Notes: a model not told the origin generated them from the letters alone. A stretch of DNA of 64,000 nt from Ignelater luminosus (GCA_011009095.1 VTPC01090598.1:266219-330218), one strand, 5' to 3'; shown: positions 1 to 13,721, counted from the stretch's first letter. Program-made: numbers and translations.

Positions 1-2960
1 GTAAAAAAAGCAAAGAACGTAGACGTAAGAATTCTCTAGGCAATTGGGTTGTGCTCGTTGATAACACAGTCAGCGTTGGATTAGACCAGAAATGCTCACT
101 ACCACATGAGGCAAGGACCCACCAGGAAATTTCTTCGTAACTCGGTGCTCCAGTCCAATACTGATCCTGAGTTTAATCCTTTCAGCTGGTGTTTACAAAC
201 GTTCTCGTCTGGTTTTCGTATAGATTGAAATCGGAATAAGTCACTAGAGCAAGGGTCTGTAGGCTCAAACCAAATTCTCGTTCTGTCTTAGTCGGAGATT
301 TTTGGTTTTGGCATGAGAATTTTGCGTGGATGATTCTAACTTGGGTTCCAGGATATTGTAGTATAGTAGGAAATTTAAAAACTGGCGCTTCGTTTAGGAG
401 AAGTGCTTTCAGTCACTCTTCAGAGGTTTCAAGGTTAAGGTCAAAACATGATTGTTCCTGCTGCTGCAGAGCAGCAAAGACCACTGAATGCATGTACTTT
501 TTCGGTTTGATTGCCATTGATAATTTGAAAAAGATGAACGCTGCGTGCGCTCTAGGGATAGGAGAGGAAGAATTTGATAGCAGACTTTTGACTAAACTTC
601 CTACGATATGTCGAACTCGGTCCGGAGAGAATTGTGGAATGATCTGCAGGTCTCAGTTCTCCGTCAGCTTCACTGCTGCTGCTGATGTAATGGTAACTAC
701 GAGGTTCCAAACTTAATAAACCAGTAGAAGAAATATAAACTGTCACTGGCTTACTTACAGCCCATACTCATCTTAGTAAGCATCTCAATAATATCGGACC
801 TCGAGATAAAGAGAACGAAGAAGAAAGAAGCGAAGCGCAATCCATCAATGTCGAAAAGGCACTGTTTTTCGACGCTACATCTTCCAGATCCAAGGATATT
901 TAAGACATTCTATCAGGTGGAGGCCAGCTTCAGCAGCTGGTGTCCTAGAAACTGGCTAATAATAAAGACTTTAGCTCTTTAGCATAATTTTTTGTGACCG
1001 TAAGACCTTTTAATTAGTACAGAGTTTGAACTAAAAAATTTTGTTCCATTAATCATGATTTAGTCCACCCTTCTTAGATTGAAAAAATTACTGTCGGATT
1101 ACCTTGCAATATGAAATTAGAAATTGTTGTACGATATTAGTATAAAATCCATAGTAACCCAGAAATAACTTTCCATGTACTCCTGTAGCTTTTCTACGTA
1201 TACAGTTAGACGTCTTTAAGAAAAGTTCCTTAAGTAGGAAAAAGGTATTAGTGATGTGAACCGTTCAGAGTTTTTTCATGATGAAACCGTTTTGCCTAAT
1301 TTCCAAGATTTTCAAAATTGATTTTAAAAGAAAATAATAATTAATGGAAACATCGGGTCTGGAATATTTTTTCTTAAAAATTTCAACAAGAGCTATAAAT
1401 ATTCAACTTAGTTTTAATCCTTTTACAGCCAGGAACTTTATTTTAGGTGCAATTATCTCGAGCGAAATAATTCCTTCAAGTTAAAGGATAATAAAGTACA
1501 GGATTGTAAAAATATTAATTGGTAAAGTTAGCGAGTGCTCCTGGGAGCGTTCAAGAACGCGAAGAATCACCGGAGTCGCTCCGGCAAACCTCCGTCCTCC
1601 ATTGCACCGCACATCCAAGGCATAGCAAAGGCATAACTAACTACAATTTGCTCATTGTTCCGGCACGGGCATTATCTTTATTAAGTTTTACTGCCGCTGA
1701 GCTTTGCGCTATATACACCAACACTCAACTGTCTGACGCCAAGACGGCTGTTCTAGATATTTAATATTGATAATGTAACCCTTAACTGTTAAACATTCCA
1801 CTACACAGACGAGCTAATTTATTTTCGGGAAATGCGGAATATAAATTGTGCCATGATAATTAAAGCTGTCAGGTTAAACGAGTTTACATCACCTAACTGA
1901 GTATTACATAATTCTGTTTATTTACGCATATTGTTAAATCCATTAACTATGTAATATTATTAACGGCTGATCGAATTATGAATTTATAAACATCGCGGGA
2001 AAACAACAACCTGCTGTCGAGAGCTTCAAAAGAATTCTAGGATTGTTTTAATATTTGGTTTTTATCAAATTAATCTCATGTCCGACATTCATCGAATTAA
2101 AATGTTATTTCCAAATTAAAAATTATCAAAATTTATTTTATTATCGTTGTTCACCAATTATAATATTCTTGTAAAGTTTGTCTCTTTTAATTTTAATTTA
2201 AAGAAAGCAGATTAGAAATAAAATATTATATAGCGAAAGATACGTCGATGCAAAATTTACGCAAAACAAAAAATAATAAGATACTCGTACCTAGCTACCC
2301 ATACCGTACTCGATGGAAGATTTAAACTTCCACAACAGTTCAAGTTGTATTTTTCACCTCTCATTTAATAGAGTATTAACTACAACTGCTAATATCACCG
2401 CTAGATGCAGCAGAAAAAATCTTAAAAAGGATTTCTATGACAAAGATCTCAATAACAGTACAGCGTCGGCGTTGGCAAAATTTGAATTTCCCGCGAAAAG
2501 AAATACTTTGAAAGTGCGTAGCACTACATCCTTGATTTAGCCTTGTTTGACATTATCATAACAACACGTACGCCATTGGCTAAACAACTAGTAACACTAA
2601 ATTACTAAAATGTTAACACGAAAAATTCAAACTGTCATCAATCATTTTGGATCACTCGGTATAATTCTGTAAGAGCAAAAAGGACGAAGAACATTTTCAA
2701 TTACTCTTATTACATGTAGTTTTACTATAGAAGGGAAAAATCTTTACTACAAACGCAATCTATGGGTTAGGGCAGGAATGAGCAACCTTGGCTTCCGGAC
2801 CGTTGTTGGCTTAAATTAACCAACAAGATTTTCCAATCTAAATTTTAAACATGTCGGTTGTGTAGACGGTCGATATTGTAAGATGACAGTCAGTACTCTG
2901 TTTGCTTATATTTATGTTTAAGATTTTCATAGATCGATAATTCTCGACACAGAAATTCTG
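1..2960. other. Intergenic, no gene recognised
   Basis: AT-rich sequence without a convincing gene. A 128-codon frame at 330-716 uses an ATG but has no recognisable domain, and no matching splice structure is visible. A locally GC-rich stretch at 1519-1764 contains a perfect 15-base palindrome, CCGGAGTCGCTCCGG, and an open frame that lacks an ATG at its start. The GC step could mark an old transposon or a promoter, but nothing decides this. Confidence 0.5.
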
Positions 2961-2964
2961 TCTG

Positions 2965-5900
2965 ACATTTGCCTTAAGAAGGTTACCAGAGAATGAAGTC
3001 CGACTTTTGGCCACCGCAAGTGGCTTCCGTAAAAACATGTTTTGACGACCCGTCTTTATTTTAGCTCATTTAATAAAAAGGTTAGTGGAAAACACAAGAA
3101 AAATTTAATCTATCAAAGGTGGTCTGTAGGAGGGCAAAGCCCGACCTGTGTCGTATTTTGATCTTTAAAGGTTATTGGAGGGCAACATCTCACCTTGGCC
3201 CACCAAGTTAATAAAGGGCGGGTCCTGGCTTTGGTTCAATAAAAGTTGGCTGAGTTGGTATTTAAATATCTTAATAGAGTCAATGTAGGAAAAAGCGCGA
3301 TCTCACACTATCGAAAGACATCGTCTGATCCAAGCTTGTATTTGTCTTTCTGGGCCATCAGAGGTAACCTGTAGAAGAGCATAATCCTATCCACCTTGGT
3401 AGTATTTAGGTTGTTTAAGAAGGTTAATGAAGAGCAAAGCTAGATTTTGGCCTATTAAAAGTGATCTGGCCCGACTTTTTGTGTTTGTATTCAGATTTCT
3501 TAGAAAGGTTAAAGAAGGACTGAGATAGACTTCAAGAAAAAGTTGACATGTAAGAGAGAGCATAGCTGTGTTTGTATTTAGCTCTTTTAAGAAGGATAAT
3601 GAAGGACCAAATCTGGCTTTGGGCCACTAAATATTGCCTATAAGAGGGCATACCCCCACCTATGTTGGTATTTAGAGTTCTTAAAAGGACCGCCATTAGA
3701 AGTGTACTATAGAAAGAAGTCGTCTAACTCGAGTCATACTATGTTTTCTGGTTCACCAGAGGTGACTAGTGGAAGAGCATAGCCCAAACCGCGTTGGTAT
3801 TTAGATTGCTCAAAAAGATTAATGGAGGACAAAGCCAGACTTTGGTCACCTTCTATATTTCTATTTAAATCTCGTAAGAACGTTAAAGAAGAGCAAAGAT
3901 AGACTTTGGGTTAGAAAAATTTGGCCTGTGAAAAAGCATAGCATTTAGCTCTCTTAAAAGGTTAATAAAAGGCAAAGTCAGAATTTTGACCATTAAATAT
4001 GCCCTGTAGGGGAGCATAGCCCGAGCCGGGTTTGTATTTAAATTTCTTAAAAGGTTAATGGAGGACAAGTCCATCGGGCTTTGTGCCACCAAAGGTTACC
4101 TGCACAAGGGAGTAATCCGACCTCTGTTGGTATTTACATCTACTACAGAGGTTAATAAGGGGCGAACAGAGATTTCGGGATAGAAAAGGTCGGCCTCTAT
4201 GAAACCACAGCCCGACTTGTGCTCGTATTTAGCTCTTTTAAGAAGGTCAATGAAGGGTGAACTCGGAGTTTGTAAGCAAGCATAGCTCATCTTGTGTTTG
4301 GATTTAAATTTCCTAAAACAGTTAATGAAGGGCAAAGAGAGACTTCGGAATAGATAGGATTGGCCTGTATGAGACTACAACCCAACCTGCGTTTATATTT
4401 GGCCCTTTAAGAAAATTAATGAAAAGCAAAGTCAGACTTTGAACCACAAAGAATGGCATATAGGAAAGTACAGCACGATTCGTATTGGTATTTAAGTGAC
4501 TTAAGAAGGCTACTGGAGAGCCAAATCAGATTTTGGCCCATTTAAAGTGGCGTGTGACAAGACATGACCGGACTTTCTGTGTTTCTATTCAGTTCTTTTA
4601 AAAAGGTTAAAGAAGGGTGAATACAGACTTTAAACAGAGAAAGGTTGACCTGTAAGAGAGCATATACTAGCCTGTAAGAAGCATAGGCCGACTCCTGCAG
4701 TATTTCTATTTCTTAAAACGGTTAATGGAGAACGAGTCCACCAGGTTTTGGGCCACCAAAGGTTACCTGTAAGAGGGCATAACCCAACCTATGTTGGTAT
4801 TTAGAGATTTTAAGGGGATCAATTGAAGACGAAGCGCTATTAGGAATATTCTATGCAAGTAAATCGTCTGATTCATCATTAAAACTGACCTGAGGAAGGT
4901 TTTAGCCCAACATGCGTTGGCATTTAGGTGGCGTAAGAAGGTTAATAGACGGCAAAGTCACACTTTGGTTCATTAGAGAATCTTTTGACAAGGTTAATGA
5001 AGGGTAAAAACAGAATTCGGACAGACAAGGGTTGACCTGTTGTAGAAGAGCATATTTCGACCCGTGTTTGTATTTAGATTTCTTAAGAAGGTTAATGACG
5101 GAAGAAAACACGCTTCGGGACAAAAGAGATTGGCCTGTAAGAGACCATAGTCCGATCTGTATTTGTATTTAGCTCTCTTTAGTAGCTTAATAAAAGAAGA
5201 AGCCTAACGTTGGGCTAATAGAAGTGGTTGCATAGTCTGACCGTGTTTGTATTTAGATTTCTTAAGACGGTTAATGAATGGCTAGGCCATCAGGCTTTAG
5301 ACCACTAAGGATTGCCTATAAAAGAGCATCATATGCCCTGTATTGTTATTTAGACCTCTCGAGAGGGTTAACGGAAGACGAATCTCAATCTTGCTGTATG
5401 GTAGGTATCTTGTAGGTATCTGAGTCATCAGAAGTGACCTGTAGAAGGGCGTAGCCCGATCGACGTTGGTATTTGAGTGATTTAAGAAGTTAATAGAAAC
5501 CAAAGCCAGACTTTTGCTCGTTAAAGGTGGCGTGTGAGAGGACATAGCCCGACTTTCAGTGGTTATATTTAAATCTTTTAAGAAGGTTAATGAAAAGTGA
5601 AAACAGATTTCGGGCTAAAAAAGGTTGACCTGTAAGAGAGCACAGCCCGACCTGTGTTCATATTTAGCTCCCTTAAGAAGGATGATGAAAAGGTGGTCTG
5701 TAGAGGACCCGACCCATTTCTGTATTTAGATTTCTTAAAGAGGTCACTGGAGGTGTTGGTCAGGCTTTAAGTCACCAAAGGTGGCTTGTAAAAGGGCATA
5801 ACCCAATCTGTGTTTGTATTTAGACATTTAAGAATGCCGATAGAGAACAAAACGCGATCTTGTTTTATCAGAGATATTTTGTGGGAAGACACCGTCTAAC

Positions 5901-7525
5901 CCATGTTTGTATTTAATTTCCTGGGCCATCCTAGGTGATTTATAAAAGGGCACAGCCCGATCCATGTTGGTATTTAAGTAGCTTAAGAAGGTTAATAAAG
6001 AGCAAAGCCAGACCTTGGCCCCTTAAAGGTGGCCTGTTAGAGGACATAAGCTGACTTTCTGTGTTTGTATTCAGATCTCTTAAGAAGGTTAATGAAGGAT
6101 ATAGACAGACTTTGTACCACCAAAGAAGGCCTGTAGGAAAGCATAACGCGATCCGCATTGGTATTTAAATGACTTAAGAGGGTGAATGGAAGGCCAAGAT
6201 AGACTAGCCCATTAAAGGTAACATGTGAGAAGATATGGCCGGACTTTGTATGTTAATGTTAAGGTTCCTTAAGAAGGTCATTAAAGAGCGAAGACAGACT
6301 TCGGGCAGGAAAAGGTAGGCCTTTTGTAGAAGAGCATATCCCGACCTGTGTTTGTATTTAGTTTTCTTTAGAAGGTTAATAAAGAAAGAGGCCAGACTAT
6401 GAGCCACCAGAAATGGCCTGTAAGGGAACATAACCTGACCCGTGTTTGTCTTTAGGTTTTGAAAGAAGATTAATGGAAGACCAAAACAAACTTTGAGCTA
6501 CCGGAAATAGGCTCCGAAAAGACACGATTCGATTCGTGTTAGTATTTAACTCTTTTGAGAAGGTTAATCGAAGGCGAGACCAAACTTTGGTTTACTAGAC
6601 GTTGCCTGTGTTGGTATTTAGATATTTTAAAGGTATCAAGGTGATGCAAACTTTCTACTTTCTTATATGTTAACGATTTTGGTCCAGGGAAGGAATGTTC
6701 TAGAATACAAATAAGAACCACTCGATTTCTTTAAATAATAATAGAAAAGGTAACACTCCAAATCCCAGATGTAATGTAATTACAGGACAGCCAGAGTCCC
6801 AATAGTCGATGCAAATGAAGGTTCTCATTCTACCAGCCAGTATAACAAAACATTTTAATTGGAAGGCTGTTGTTTAATTGACAAAGAGATTGGTTTGACT
6901 TTGTAGATTCGGTACCTTTCCCAAAATCCAAATGCTAATGGGGGAAGAAACCCAATTTGTGCCACGGGAGATATCCCAGTTGGTATTTACTTAACTTTCT
7001 TTAAGAGATTAGTAAAAGACAATGCCAAACTTTGGGCCACAAAAGGTGATCTGTAGCAAGGCAGAGTCCTATGTGTGTTTGTATTTAGATCTCTTAAAGA
7101 AGGTTAAATTAAACTTTGGGCCACCATTACTCGACTAGTATTCATATTTAACTTTTTTGAGAAGATTAATGGAGAGCGAAATTAAGCTTTTCGTCAACAA
7201 ACATTGTCTATAAGAGAGCATAGCCCCATCTGTGTTGGTATTTAGATCTCTTAGAAAAATCAATGAGGAGTGAAGCCCAACCTTGCGCCCTTGAAGGTAT
7301 CTTGTGGAAGGATATCATCCGACTGGGCCAGCAGAAGTAACTTGTGGAAGGACATGGCCCGACTCACGTTGGTATTTATAGGTCACTTAAGAAGGTTAAT
7401 GAAGGATCTTGACCCATTAGAGGTGACCTTTGAGAAAACATGGCCCAACCAGTGTTTGAAATTAGTTCTCTTAAGAAGATTAACAGAAAGTGAAGCAAAG
7501 GCTTTGTTTCACCAAAGTTAGTTTG
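2965..7525. repeat. Degenerate ~96-bp tandem repeat array (minisatellite/satellite)
   Basis: About 46 diverged units follow each other. Anchoring on the GGTTAAT block, successive spacings at 5991, 6088, 6182, 6277, 6375 and 6469 are 94-98 bp. Each unit has, in order, a GTGTTTGTATTTAG block, a CTTAAGAAGGTTAATG block, a GCAAAGCCAGACTTTGG block and a palindromic GGCCACC-AAA-GGTGGCC block, then GGGCATAGCCC. The last two are inverted repeats able to fold into small hairpins. Units differ by substitutions and small indels, so the array is old. Both strands carry many short open frames only because the units have few stops; the indels break any reading frame, so I do not regard it as coding. A less repeat-like stretch lies at about 6680-6960. 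Confidence 0.85.
6686..6780 (+). repeat. Block shared with 8033-8135 (copy 1)
   Basis: This interruption of the tandem array carries GGGAAGGAAT, then about 75 bases later a run reading AAGGTAACACTCCAAATCCC. The same succession recurs at 8033-8135 with AAGTGACACTCCAAATCTC. The block therefore looks like a dispersed or flanking element duplicated with the array rather than part of the 96-bp unit. Confidence 0.5.
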
Positions 7526-8526
7526 TAGCAATTTACACGTCAGCACCAGGGTGCTGAAATGGCCTAGTCTGTGTAAGGCTGTGCTTTTACATGAACTAAT
7601 GCATGTGAGCATTCAATATCTTAGGCTCTCCTTGTTTAGAAAAAAAAGTAAGAAAAACAAATCTAATTGTGCCACATACAACTTCGTCGAAAAAGAATCT
7701 GAGAGCTTATAGAGGACAAACGATGGACAAAAAAATTGATAACTTAATCGCAATAAATTTTTGTAGCGTAGCAGGGATTCTCTGCTATTTCAAACCTTCT
7801 GTTATTGAGTTTCTTGTATGTTCACAAGCCTGGCAAATGCAAACACTGAGGTATCGGTGCCTTGTCAGCATTATTGGAGTATACTTTCTTAGAATATTCT
7901 ACTTATTAGGAATCTAATTTTCTTTCCACCTAATGCTTTCGTTTATTAGCTATGAAATTTCTGAAGATGCCAGTCTGTGAGAAATCTCCCAACGTACTAT
8001 AGTGTAAGGCCAAATAGCAATTCCCGATCCGGGGAAGGAATTGTTTAGCGCAATGTCCCGGGATCCAAAAAATTACTTGGTTTCTCTGACTCAAGACGAC
8101 CAAGGAAAAGTGACACTCCAAATCTCACAAACACAAATGTGGTTGGTTGCTCCGTTTTTAGGCAGAGAAGTAAAATAACATTTATTGACTATTAATTTGA
8201 ATATAAAGATAATTTGCAATATTTGGATTTTTGGATATTCTCAACATTTTGACTTCCAGAGAAACACAATTTACAGAAGAGATCTTCAAAAGAACGGTCA
8301 TGATTAATGTCAATTCTCGTCTACTTAATTTGGATTACGATTAGTCGCTCGTCGATGGGCTAAGGTTGAAGCTAAACCGTGTGAGACAAGACAAGACAAT
8401 GTGTAGAAAATTGTTATGTGTAATATCAACTAAACGATCATTACTCGTGGTACGAAATTTTAAAATGGCCAATAAAAACTGTTTTAAAGGTTTATTGATT
8501 TTATAAAATAAATCTTTTAAATGTGT
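7526..8526. other. Intergenic, flank of the tandem array
   Basis: No gene is recognised. The only structure I see is the second copy of the shared block (8033-8135), which matches 6686-6780 and ends in ACACTCCAAATCTC. Confidence 0.4.
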
Positions 8527-8625
8527 ATCAGCCGCTAGCTCAGCTGGTTAAGCAGAAGACTACAAACCAAGAGAAAGACTACAAACCCAGAAATATCGAG
8601 TTTGAAATTTGGTGGATCATCTATA
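8527..8625 (+). repeat. tRNA-like SINE head or decayed tRNA
   Basis: GCCGCTAGCTCAGCTGGTTAAG is a good pol III A box (TAGCTCAGCTGG), and 8599-8611 GAGTTTGAAATTT sits where a decayed B box (GGTTCGAATCC) would be. Between them AGACTACAAACC is duplicated (AGAAGACTACAAACC and GAAAGACTACAAACCC), which breaks the cloverleaf. The best reading is an old tRNA-derived SINE head or tRNA pseudogene, not a working tRNA. Confidence 0.55.
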
Positions 8626-11515
8626 GAAAAAGAGATGTTTGCTAAAACAATGTTCCATCTAACTTTCTTTACTATTGCAGTTACCATCTTAATCTAATTA
8701 AAATTACTAATCTTCTACAGCATTTTTCTACGAATAGTATATATAATTTATAATAAAGACCAAACTGAATAAAAATCAAGCTGCAATAAAAAAAGTAATT
8801 AGAAATACAATAATAAATAAAATACAAGAAATATTAACTTTCACTTTAATTGGAAATTTTAGTATCGTTTAAACCAAAGATTTTTTTGGAAGCAGCTGCA
8901 TGCACATTTATTTTACATTAAAGCCGAGTTCATCTGTAATATTTTACAACACATCGTCAGTATTCCTTCAGAATAGCTACGTATTTCTGGCACGTACTTG
9001 GTGCAATCATGCAGTTTTCACTCTTGATTTGCGTTTGAAGTTCAAGTAATATGTACTTTTCATATTTCTCTGTCATCTGTAATTTGCATCTGCACGTAGC
9101 GTATGTTATATTTACTGATTTTGCATTTTCTCATTGATAAGGAAAATGTTCATTTACTTTTTCATAGAATTTATTCTGCTCATTCAAGACACTAAAACTA
9201 GAAATTTTTATTTTCTTTTTATCTAAACCAGTAATCTAAAGACTGCGGCAAATTATCAAAAGTGCATGCAAGTCAATCAAGAATTTATTTAGAAAAGAGT
9301 ATTTTACAAGATTTCATCAAGTTTCTATTTCAAACATTAAAAACGACAAGAAATATTTTTTTGTGTAACTTAATAATCTTAGAAGCCACCAAGACAATTT
9401 TCTTAAATTGTTTTAATTTTATCTTGTACTATAAATAATAACATTGATAATATTCTTCGTTAGAGATTTTTAAAGTGCGTCGCGTCGTGTCGTTTGGATC
9501 TTTTTAAAAACTTTTCGGAGAACTTTGTAACGCAACAGCAAAAGCTTTAATTTTTATGAGAGTGTAAGTCTTTCAGAAGTGAGAAGAAACTTTACGAAAT
9601 ACTAACTCCTCGAAGAGTGAACAGTTGGGTCTTTTGGTTGGATTCGTCGCGTAATTGTAACTTTGTTACTCTTCATTCACTCAGCGTTAGTTAAGTTTGG
9701 GGAAATTTATTAACGCCTCGATATACAAGATAAATGTGTTTGCTGTTTCGTGTAAAATATCGAGATGTTTGCTTGATTAGTTTTTCCGTTTCTTTTCATT
9801 TTCCTTTAGTCAGCTCTTTTTTTCCTCTTCCCACTTAAATACTAATCGTTCACGATTTATGCGTTTAGTTTCCAGACTGAAAATAATAATGATGAAAAAA
9901 AACCCTTTTGTAAAAACATATTAGCGAGAGTTACACAAGAGGTACTCACAACCTCCACATTCTAGTAAAGATATATTAGCAAACTTGTGTCCCAAGTCAA
10001 CTTAGCAAAATTCGTTTGCATAAATTAACAATTCCGTGTAATTGGCGGCCTCTTGCAGCTCGGGTGCAGTATTGAGATACCGGCGCTCAACTTTACCAGC
10101 AGCCAAGCGAGTCATCATGCCTAATTACTCTTACAAATCCTCTGCAAAACTTTTAATATCTTACTCCTTTATACTTAACAACATTCGCTTCAGGTTTCTA
10201 CATTTTTATTTTATTCGTCTTGTTTAATTCGCTGAAGATGTTAATACGCATACTTTTTCGCTTGTTTGTTTTTTTAATGTGCTTTAATTTGTTTACAGTT
10301 CCCTAAGGTTTTTCAGTTTTATGATTGAAGTTTTCTTTTATAGACTTTTTGTTTTTGTTTATTGTAATAAAAGCTTTTAATTTAGTTTTATTGTTTCTTC
10401 TTATGATTAAAACAAGTAACAGATAGCTTATTTTCGTATAAAGCATGTCCATTAAATAAATGCACAGAAATTTATGAGATTATAGTTCATAGTACTGTAT
10501 AGTGGTGTGGTTTTATAATAGCAAGTGCTAGATCAGTTTTCAAGTTTCAATAATAACAATAACTTCATTCCCCACAGGTATAAGTCTTTTGCATAAATCA
10601 TACTGCATTTCGTTATTTTAATGAATGAATTAATCAAGATTTTATTCAGAATTAATCGAGCTAGACGCATTTCATAAGAGACTATAACTAATTAATACGG
10701 AATTAGAAATTGTATATTTATATACAAATAAAAAATAAATTAAAAAATATAACGGTAATCTAAAGTAAAGTAAATTTCTAACAACAAATATAACATAACA
10801 TAAACAACGAGTTTTAAAACTAGATGATTAACCTTATTAAAAAAGAAAATAAGTTTTACAGAAAAATTACTAAGAATGTTGTGCAATAAAGTGGGAATTC
10901 GTGCCACATTATTAGAAAAAATAGAAAAATTGGTTAAAATCACTGGGCGCCAGTGACGATAGTCTCTAGATAGAAAAACCTCGTCATAAGCCCACTATAT
11001 GAATGTCCTAGCGATTTTTTAACTTAATAAGCCTCACGTTGACAAGAGTAAGCTTATGTAGTACCCTCGGTATATCAAAGCTTACTTTACATTTATTAAC
11101 TCAGTAACACACAAACACCGACCAAAAACCAGCGGTCTTAAAAGTTGTCTAACTCCTAACGGTTTACAGCTGTTCACCACATGGAATTACTCCAAGCAAA
11201 ATATACACACAACAATATATGGTTTAGCAAATATATATATTGGTAACACAACTAAATAAAATGTGGTGTAGAAATCTTATTTGCATTCGTTATACGAACA
11301 GAACACCTAAATTCTTCTCCACTTACAAACTAACAACCAAGACCACCTCCGATGCGATCCAGAACGACCCCCGAATAAAATCTCCTATATTCTACTATCG
11401 AGGCTCTCTTGCCTCAACCCTTGTTTTCTTCGGGCCCCGACGCTATTAGGCAGCGAGAGCTAGGCGACCCTCTCCTTTTCTTCTTCCACTCTAAATAAAA
11501 AACAAACGGTGAAAT
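8626..11515. other. Intergenic, no gene recognised
   Basis: AT-rich DNA with no supported coding region. It contains a ~65-bp partial copy (10581-10645) of the MITE seen complete at 38,040-38,222. Between 11,050 and 11,515 base composition shifts toward C-rich, just before the LINE at 11.5 kb, and may be its 5' flank or part of its 5' UTR. Confidence 0.4.
10581..10645 (+). mobile_element. Partial MITE (half copy of the 38.04-kb element)
   Basis: AAGTCTTTTGCATAAATCAT followed by GAATTAATCAAG matches the left end of the element at 38,040 (AGTCTTTTGCATAAATTATG followed by GGATTAATCAAG). It is preceded by TA, the expected Tc1/mariner-type target. The right half is not recognisable, so the copy is truncated or decayed. 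Confidence 0.5.
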
Positions 11516-11802
11516 CTAAAACTCGAGGGTTATGTAGCCAATAACCTGATAGACCGTAATCACACCCCTCACTTCAACAACCCCTGTCTGCAGCGGCGTC
11601 ACAGGGGTACGTCCAGAGGGAACTGGTGACCGGAGGCTTGCCTTAAGTGGCTGGCCCGCGAGGAGGAAACCTCTATAAAATACCGACAGCAAAGTCGTAA
11701 AAACCTCCGGAGATACAGGGCACGCCTTGGAGTATAAGAGTCTTCCCCTACGGAAAGGGCGCCACTCGGGGAATGACCAGAAATCACATCCCAACGCGTG
11801 GA

Positions 11803-13704
11803 AATAATGGATGAAGTCTTTTATAATTTTGAAAAAAGTAAAAGCGAGGAGATGATAAACGAAAAGCAAAAATTAACGATAACAATGTAATCACCGTGGG
11901 AGACCCCTTTCTAAAGAGGTCCAGGCTGGCAAAAACACCCTCAATGTCAAGGTCAAACTCGGTAGCTGAGATTAGCTTAGAAAAAAAAACGCCAAAGACA
12001 CCGAAGAGAGTGCAACAAGAAGAAAAGAGGAGAAGACAGGAAACGTCTATAGAAGAAAAAACAAGTAATGCACAAATGGAAGAGACATACACCAAATACG
12101 CAATACTAATCAGAAAATCAGACCAAAAAATTGCGCTCCTTGACCAACTTGCCAGGAAGAATACAAACATAGAAAAGGAAATAAAGGAAAACACACTTAC
12201 AGTTAGAAACCTGATGAACCAGATAACAAGCCTGGACTTGAGAGAGATAATAGAGAAGAAAGTAGCAGAAAAGGTAATAAAAGAAGAAATAACAGGACAA
12301 AGAAAGATAATAAAAGCAGAAAAACAGTCCAAGCCGGAGTAAATGAAGAAAGAGAGGAGGAAAGGGAAGACACGGAAAGAGATGTCACGGAGCGAGACAG
12401 CAAAAAACAACAAAAAAGGGACACAATAAAAACAGTAAACCTGAAATGGCCAGAAGATGCATACAATGTCACGCAGGAAGAGACATGCAACATGATAAAA
12501 GCATGTAAAGACAATGACATAGCAATAATAATCGATTCGCGAATTGATGAAGGCAATCCGCTAACAAAAAGCTTATAGAAACACATCTCCAACTTGGAAA
12601 TTTTATTAAGGAAAAAATGACAACAGGGGGAAGACAATGGCAATAGGATGAAAATACAGAAAATACCACAAGATGAATATATCTAGCTGCCATGAAGGCA
12701 AAGAATACGGAGGACGAAAATCTAGAGAACTTAATCCGGATACTAAAAAGGATCAAAAGAAAGGAAAGGAAAGATTACCATAACGAGCACAATCGAGCTA
12801 AACGACCCATACCTTAGGAAAGTAGTCAAAGTAATACTTAGGAAAGAAAACCTGGATATCATGGTAAGAATGAAAAACAAAAAAAAACCAGCAAACTGCA
12901 GAACAGCGCAATAAACCATGAAAGGCAGCAAGCCAGTAAATGGCAAGTTCAAAGAAAATCCATAAAAGCCAAGAGAGAAACAATAATAATAAAGGCAAAA
13001 GAAAAAGAAGAGTCCTATGCGGACATACTAAGACATAGATAAAGTGAGAGTCAGGATCAATAGTGTGCAGAAAACAAAAGAAGGGCACATAAAAATTAAC
13101 ATAAACACAGGTAGAAAAGAAAACGGGGTGGACCTCAAAAAAGAAGTCCAAGAGAAATTATAGAACAAGATAGAAGTGGAGCTAGTTAAAAAAAAGAAGA
13201 AATATAGTCATGATGAACATGGACAAGATCACAACTAAAGAAGAACTCCGTGAGGCACTAAAGAAGAGTTTGGCAGACCCAACAATGGAGGAAGGAGACA
13301 TAACCATAAAAATGTCCGAAAGAATTAGTAAAATAGGAAAGAGATATGCAAACATTCAATTCCCGCTAGAATATGCAAATAAACTTTTGGCAGCAAGAAG
13401 ACTAACAGTGAAATTGTACAAATGCAGAATAGTGGAGCAAATAACAACAATAAAGTGCTACAGATGCCAATTATATGGGCATTATGCTAGGCTATGCAAA
13501 ACCCAAGAAAATGTGGAAGTCGATGGCAAGTGCATGAATTGTTGGAAAATCGGGCACAAGGCTAACCAGAGCCCAAAACAGGCGCATTGTTTGGCATGTA
13601 AAGTGACGGGGCACTCAACAAATGACATGATGTGCCCAATATACAAGAAATTTCTGAACGAATTAAGGAGGAGTAGGGAGATAGCCGAGCATCGGAACTC
13701 ATAG
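11803..13704 (+). pseudogene. R1-type LINE ORF1 (gag-like, CCHC zinc knuckles), broken
   Basis: Remnant of the RNA-binding ORF1 protein. It starts at an ATG (MDEVFYNFEKSK...), shifts frame near 11,890, then reads as a Lys/Glu-rich coiled-coil segment to 12,342. The middle third is shattered by stops. From 13,210 to 13,704 a clean 164-codon frame carries the conserved C-terminal part: TTKEELREALKK, a first knuckle CYRCQLYGHYARLC (CX2CX4HX4C), a second CMNCWKIGHKANQS that has lost its last Cys, and a third CLACKVTGHSTNDMMC. Three knuckles in this order are typical of R1/TRAS-type ORF1. It is not functional as it stands. Confidence 0.8.
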
Positions 13705-13721
13705 AAGTTAAACATGAAAAT

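Noticed and set aside
2965-7525. CRISPR array
   Set aside because: Units are contiguous diverged repeats without unique spacers, in a eukaryotic genome.
3883-7612. Many minus-strand open frames with recurring INLLK...YKHGSGYALLQ motifs in the 3-7.5 kb region
   Set aside because: They are translations of the ~96-bp tandem repeat. Unit lengths vary between 94 and 98 bp, so frames break every few units, and the same happens on the plus strand. No start, splice or promoter context.
8527-8625. Functional tRNA gene
   Set aside because: Good A box but decayed B box, an internal 12-base duplication in the anticodon region and no acceptor-stem pairing.
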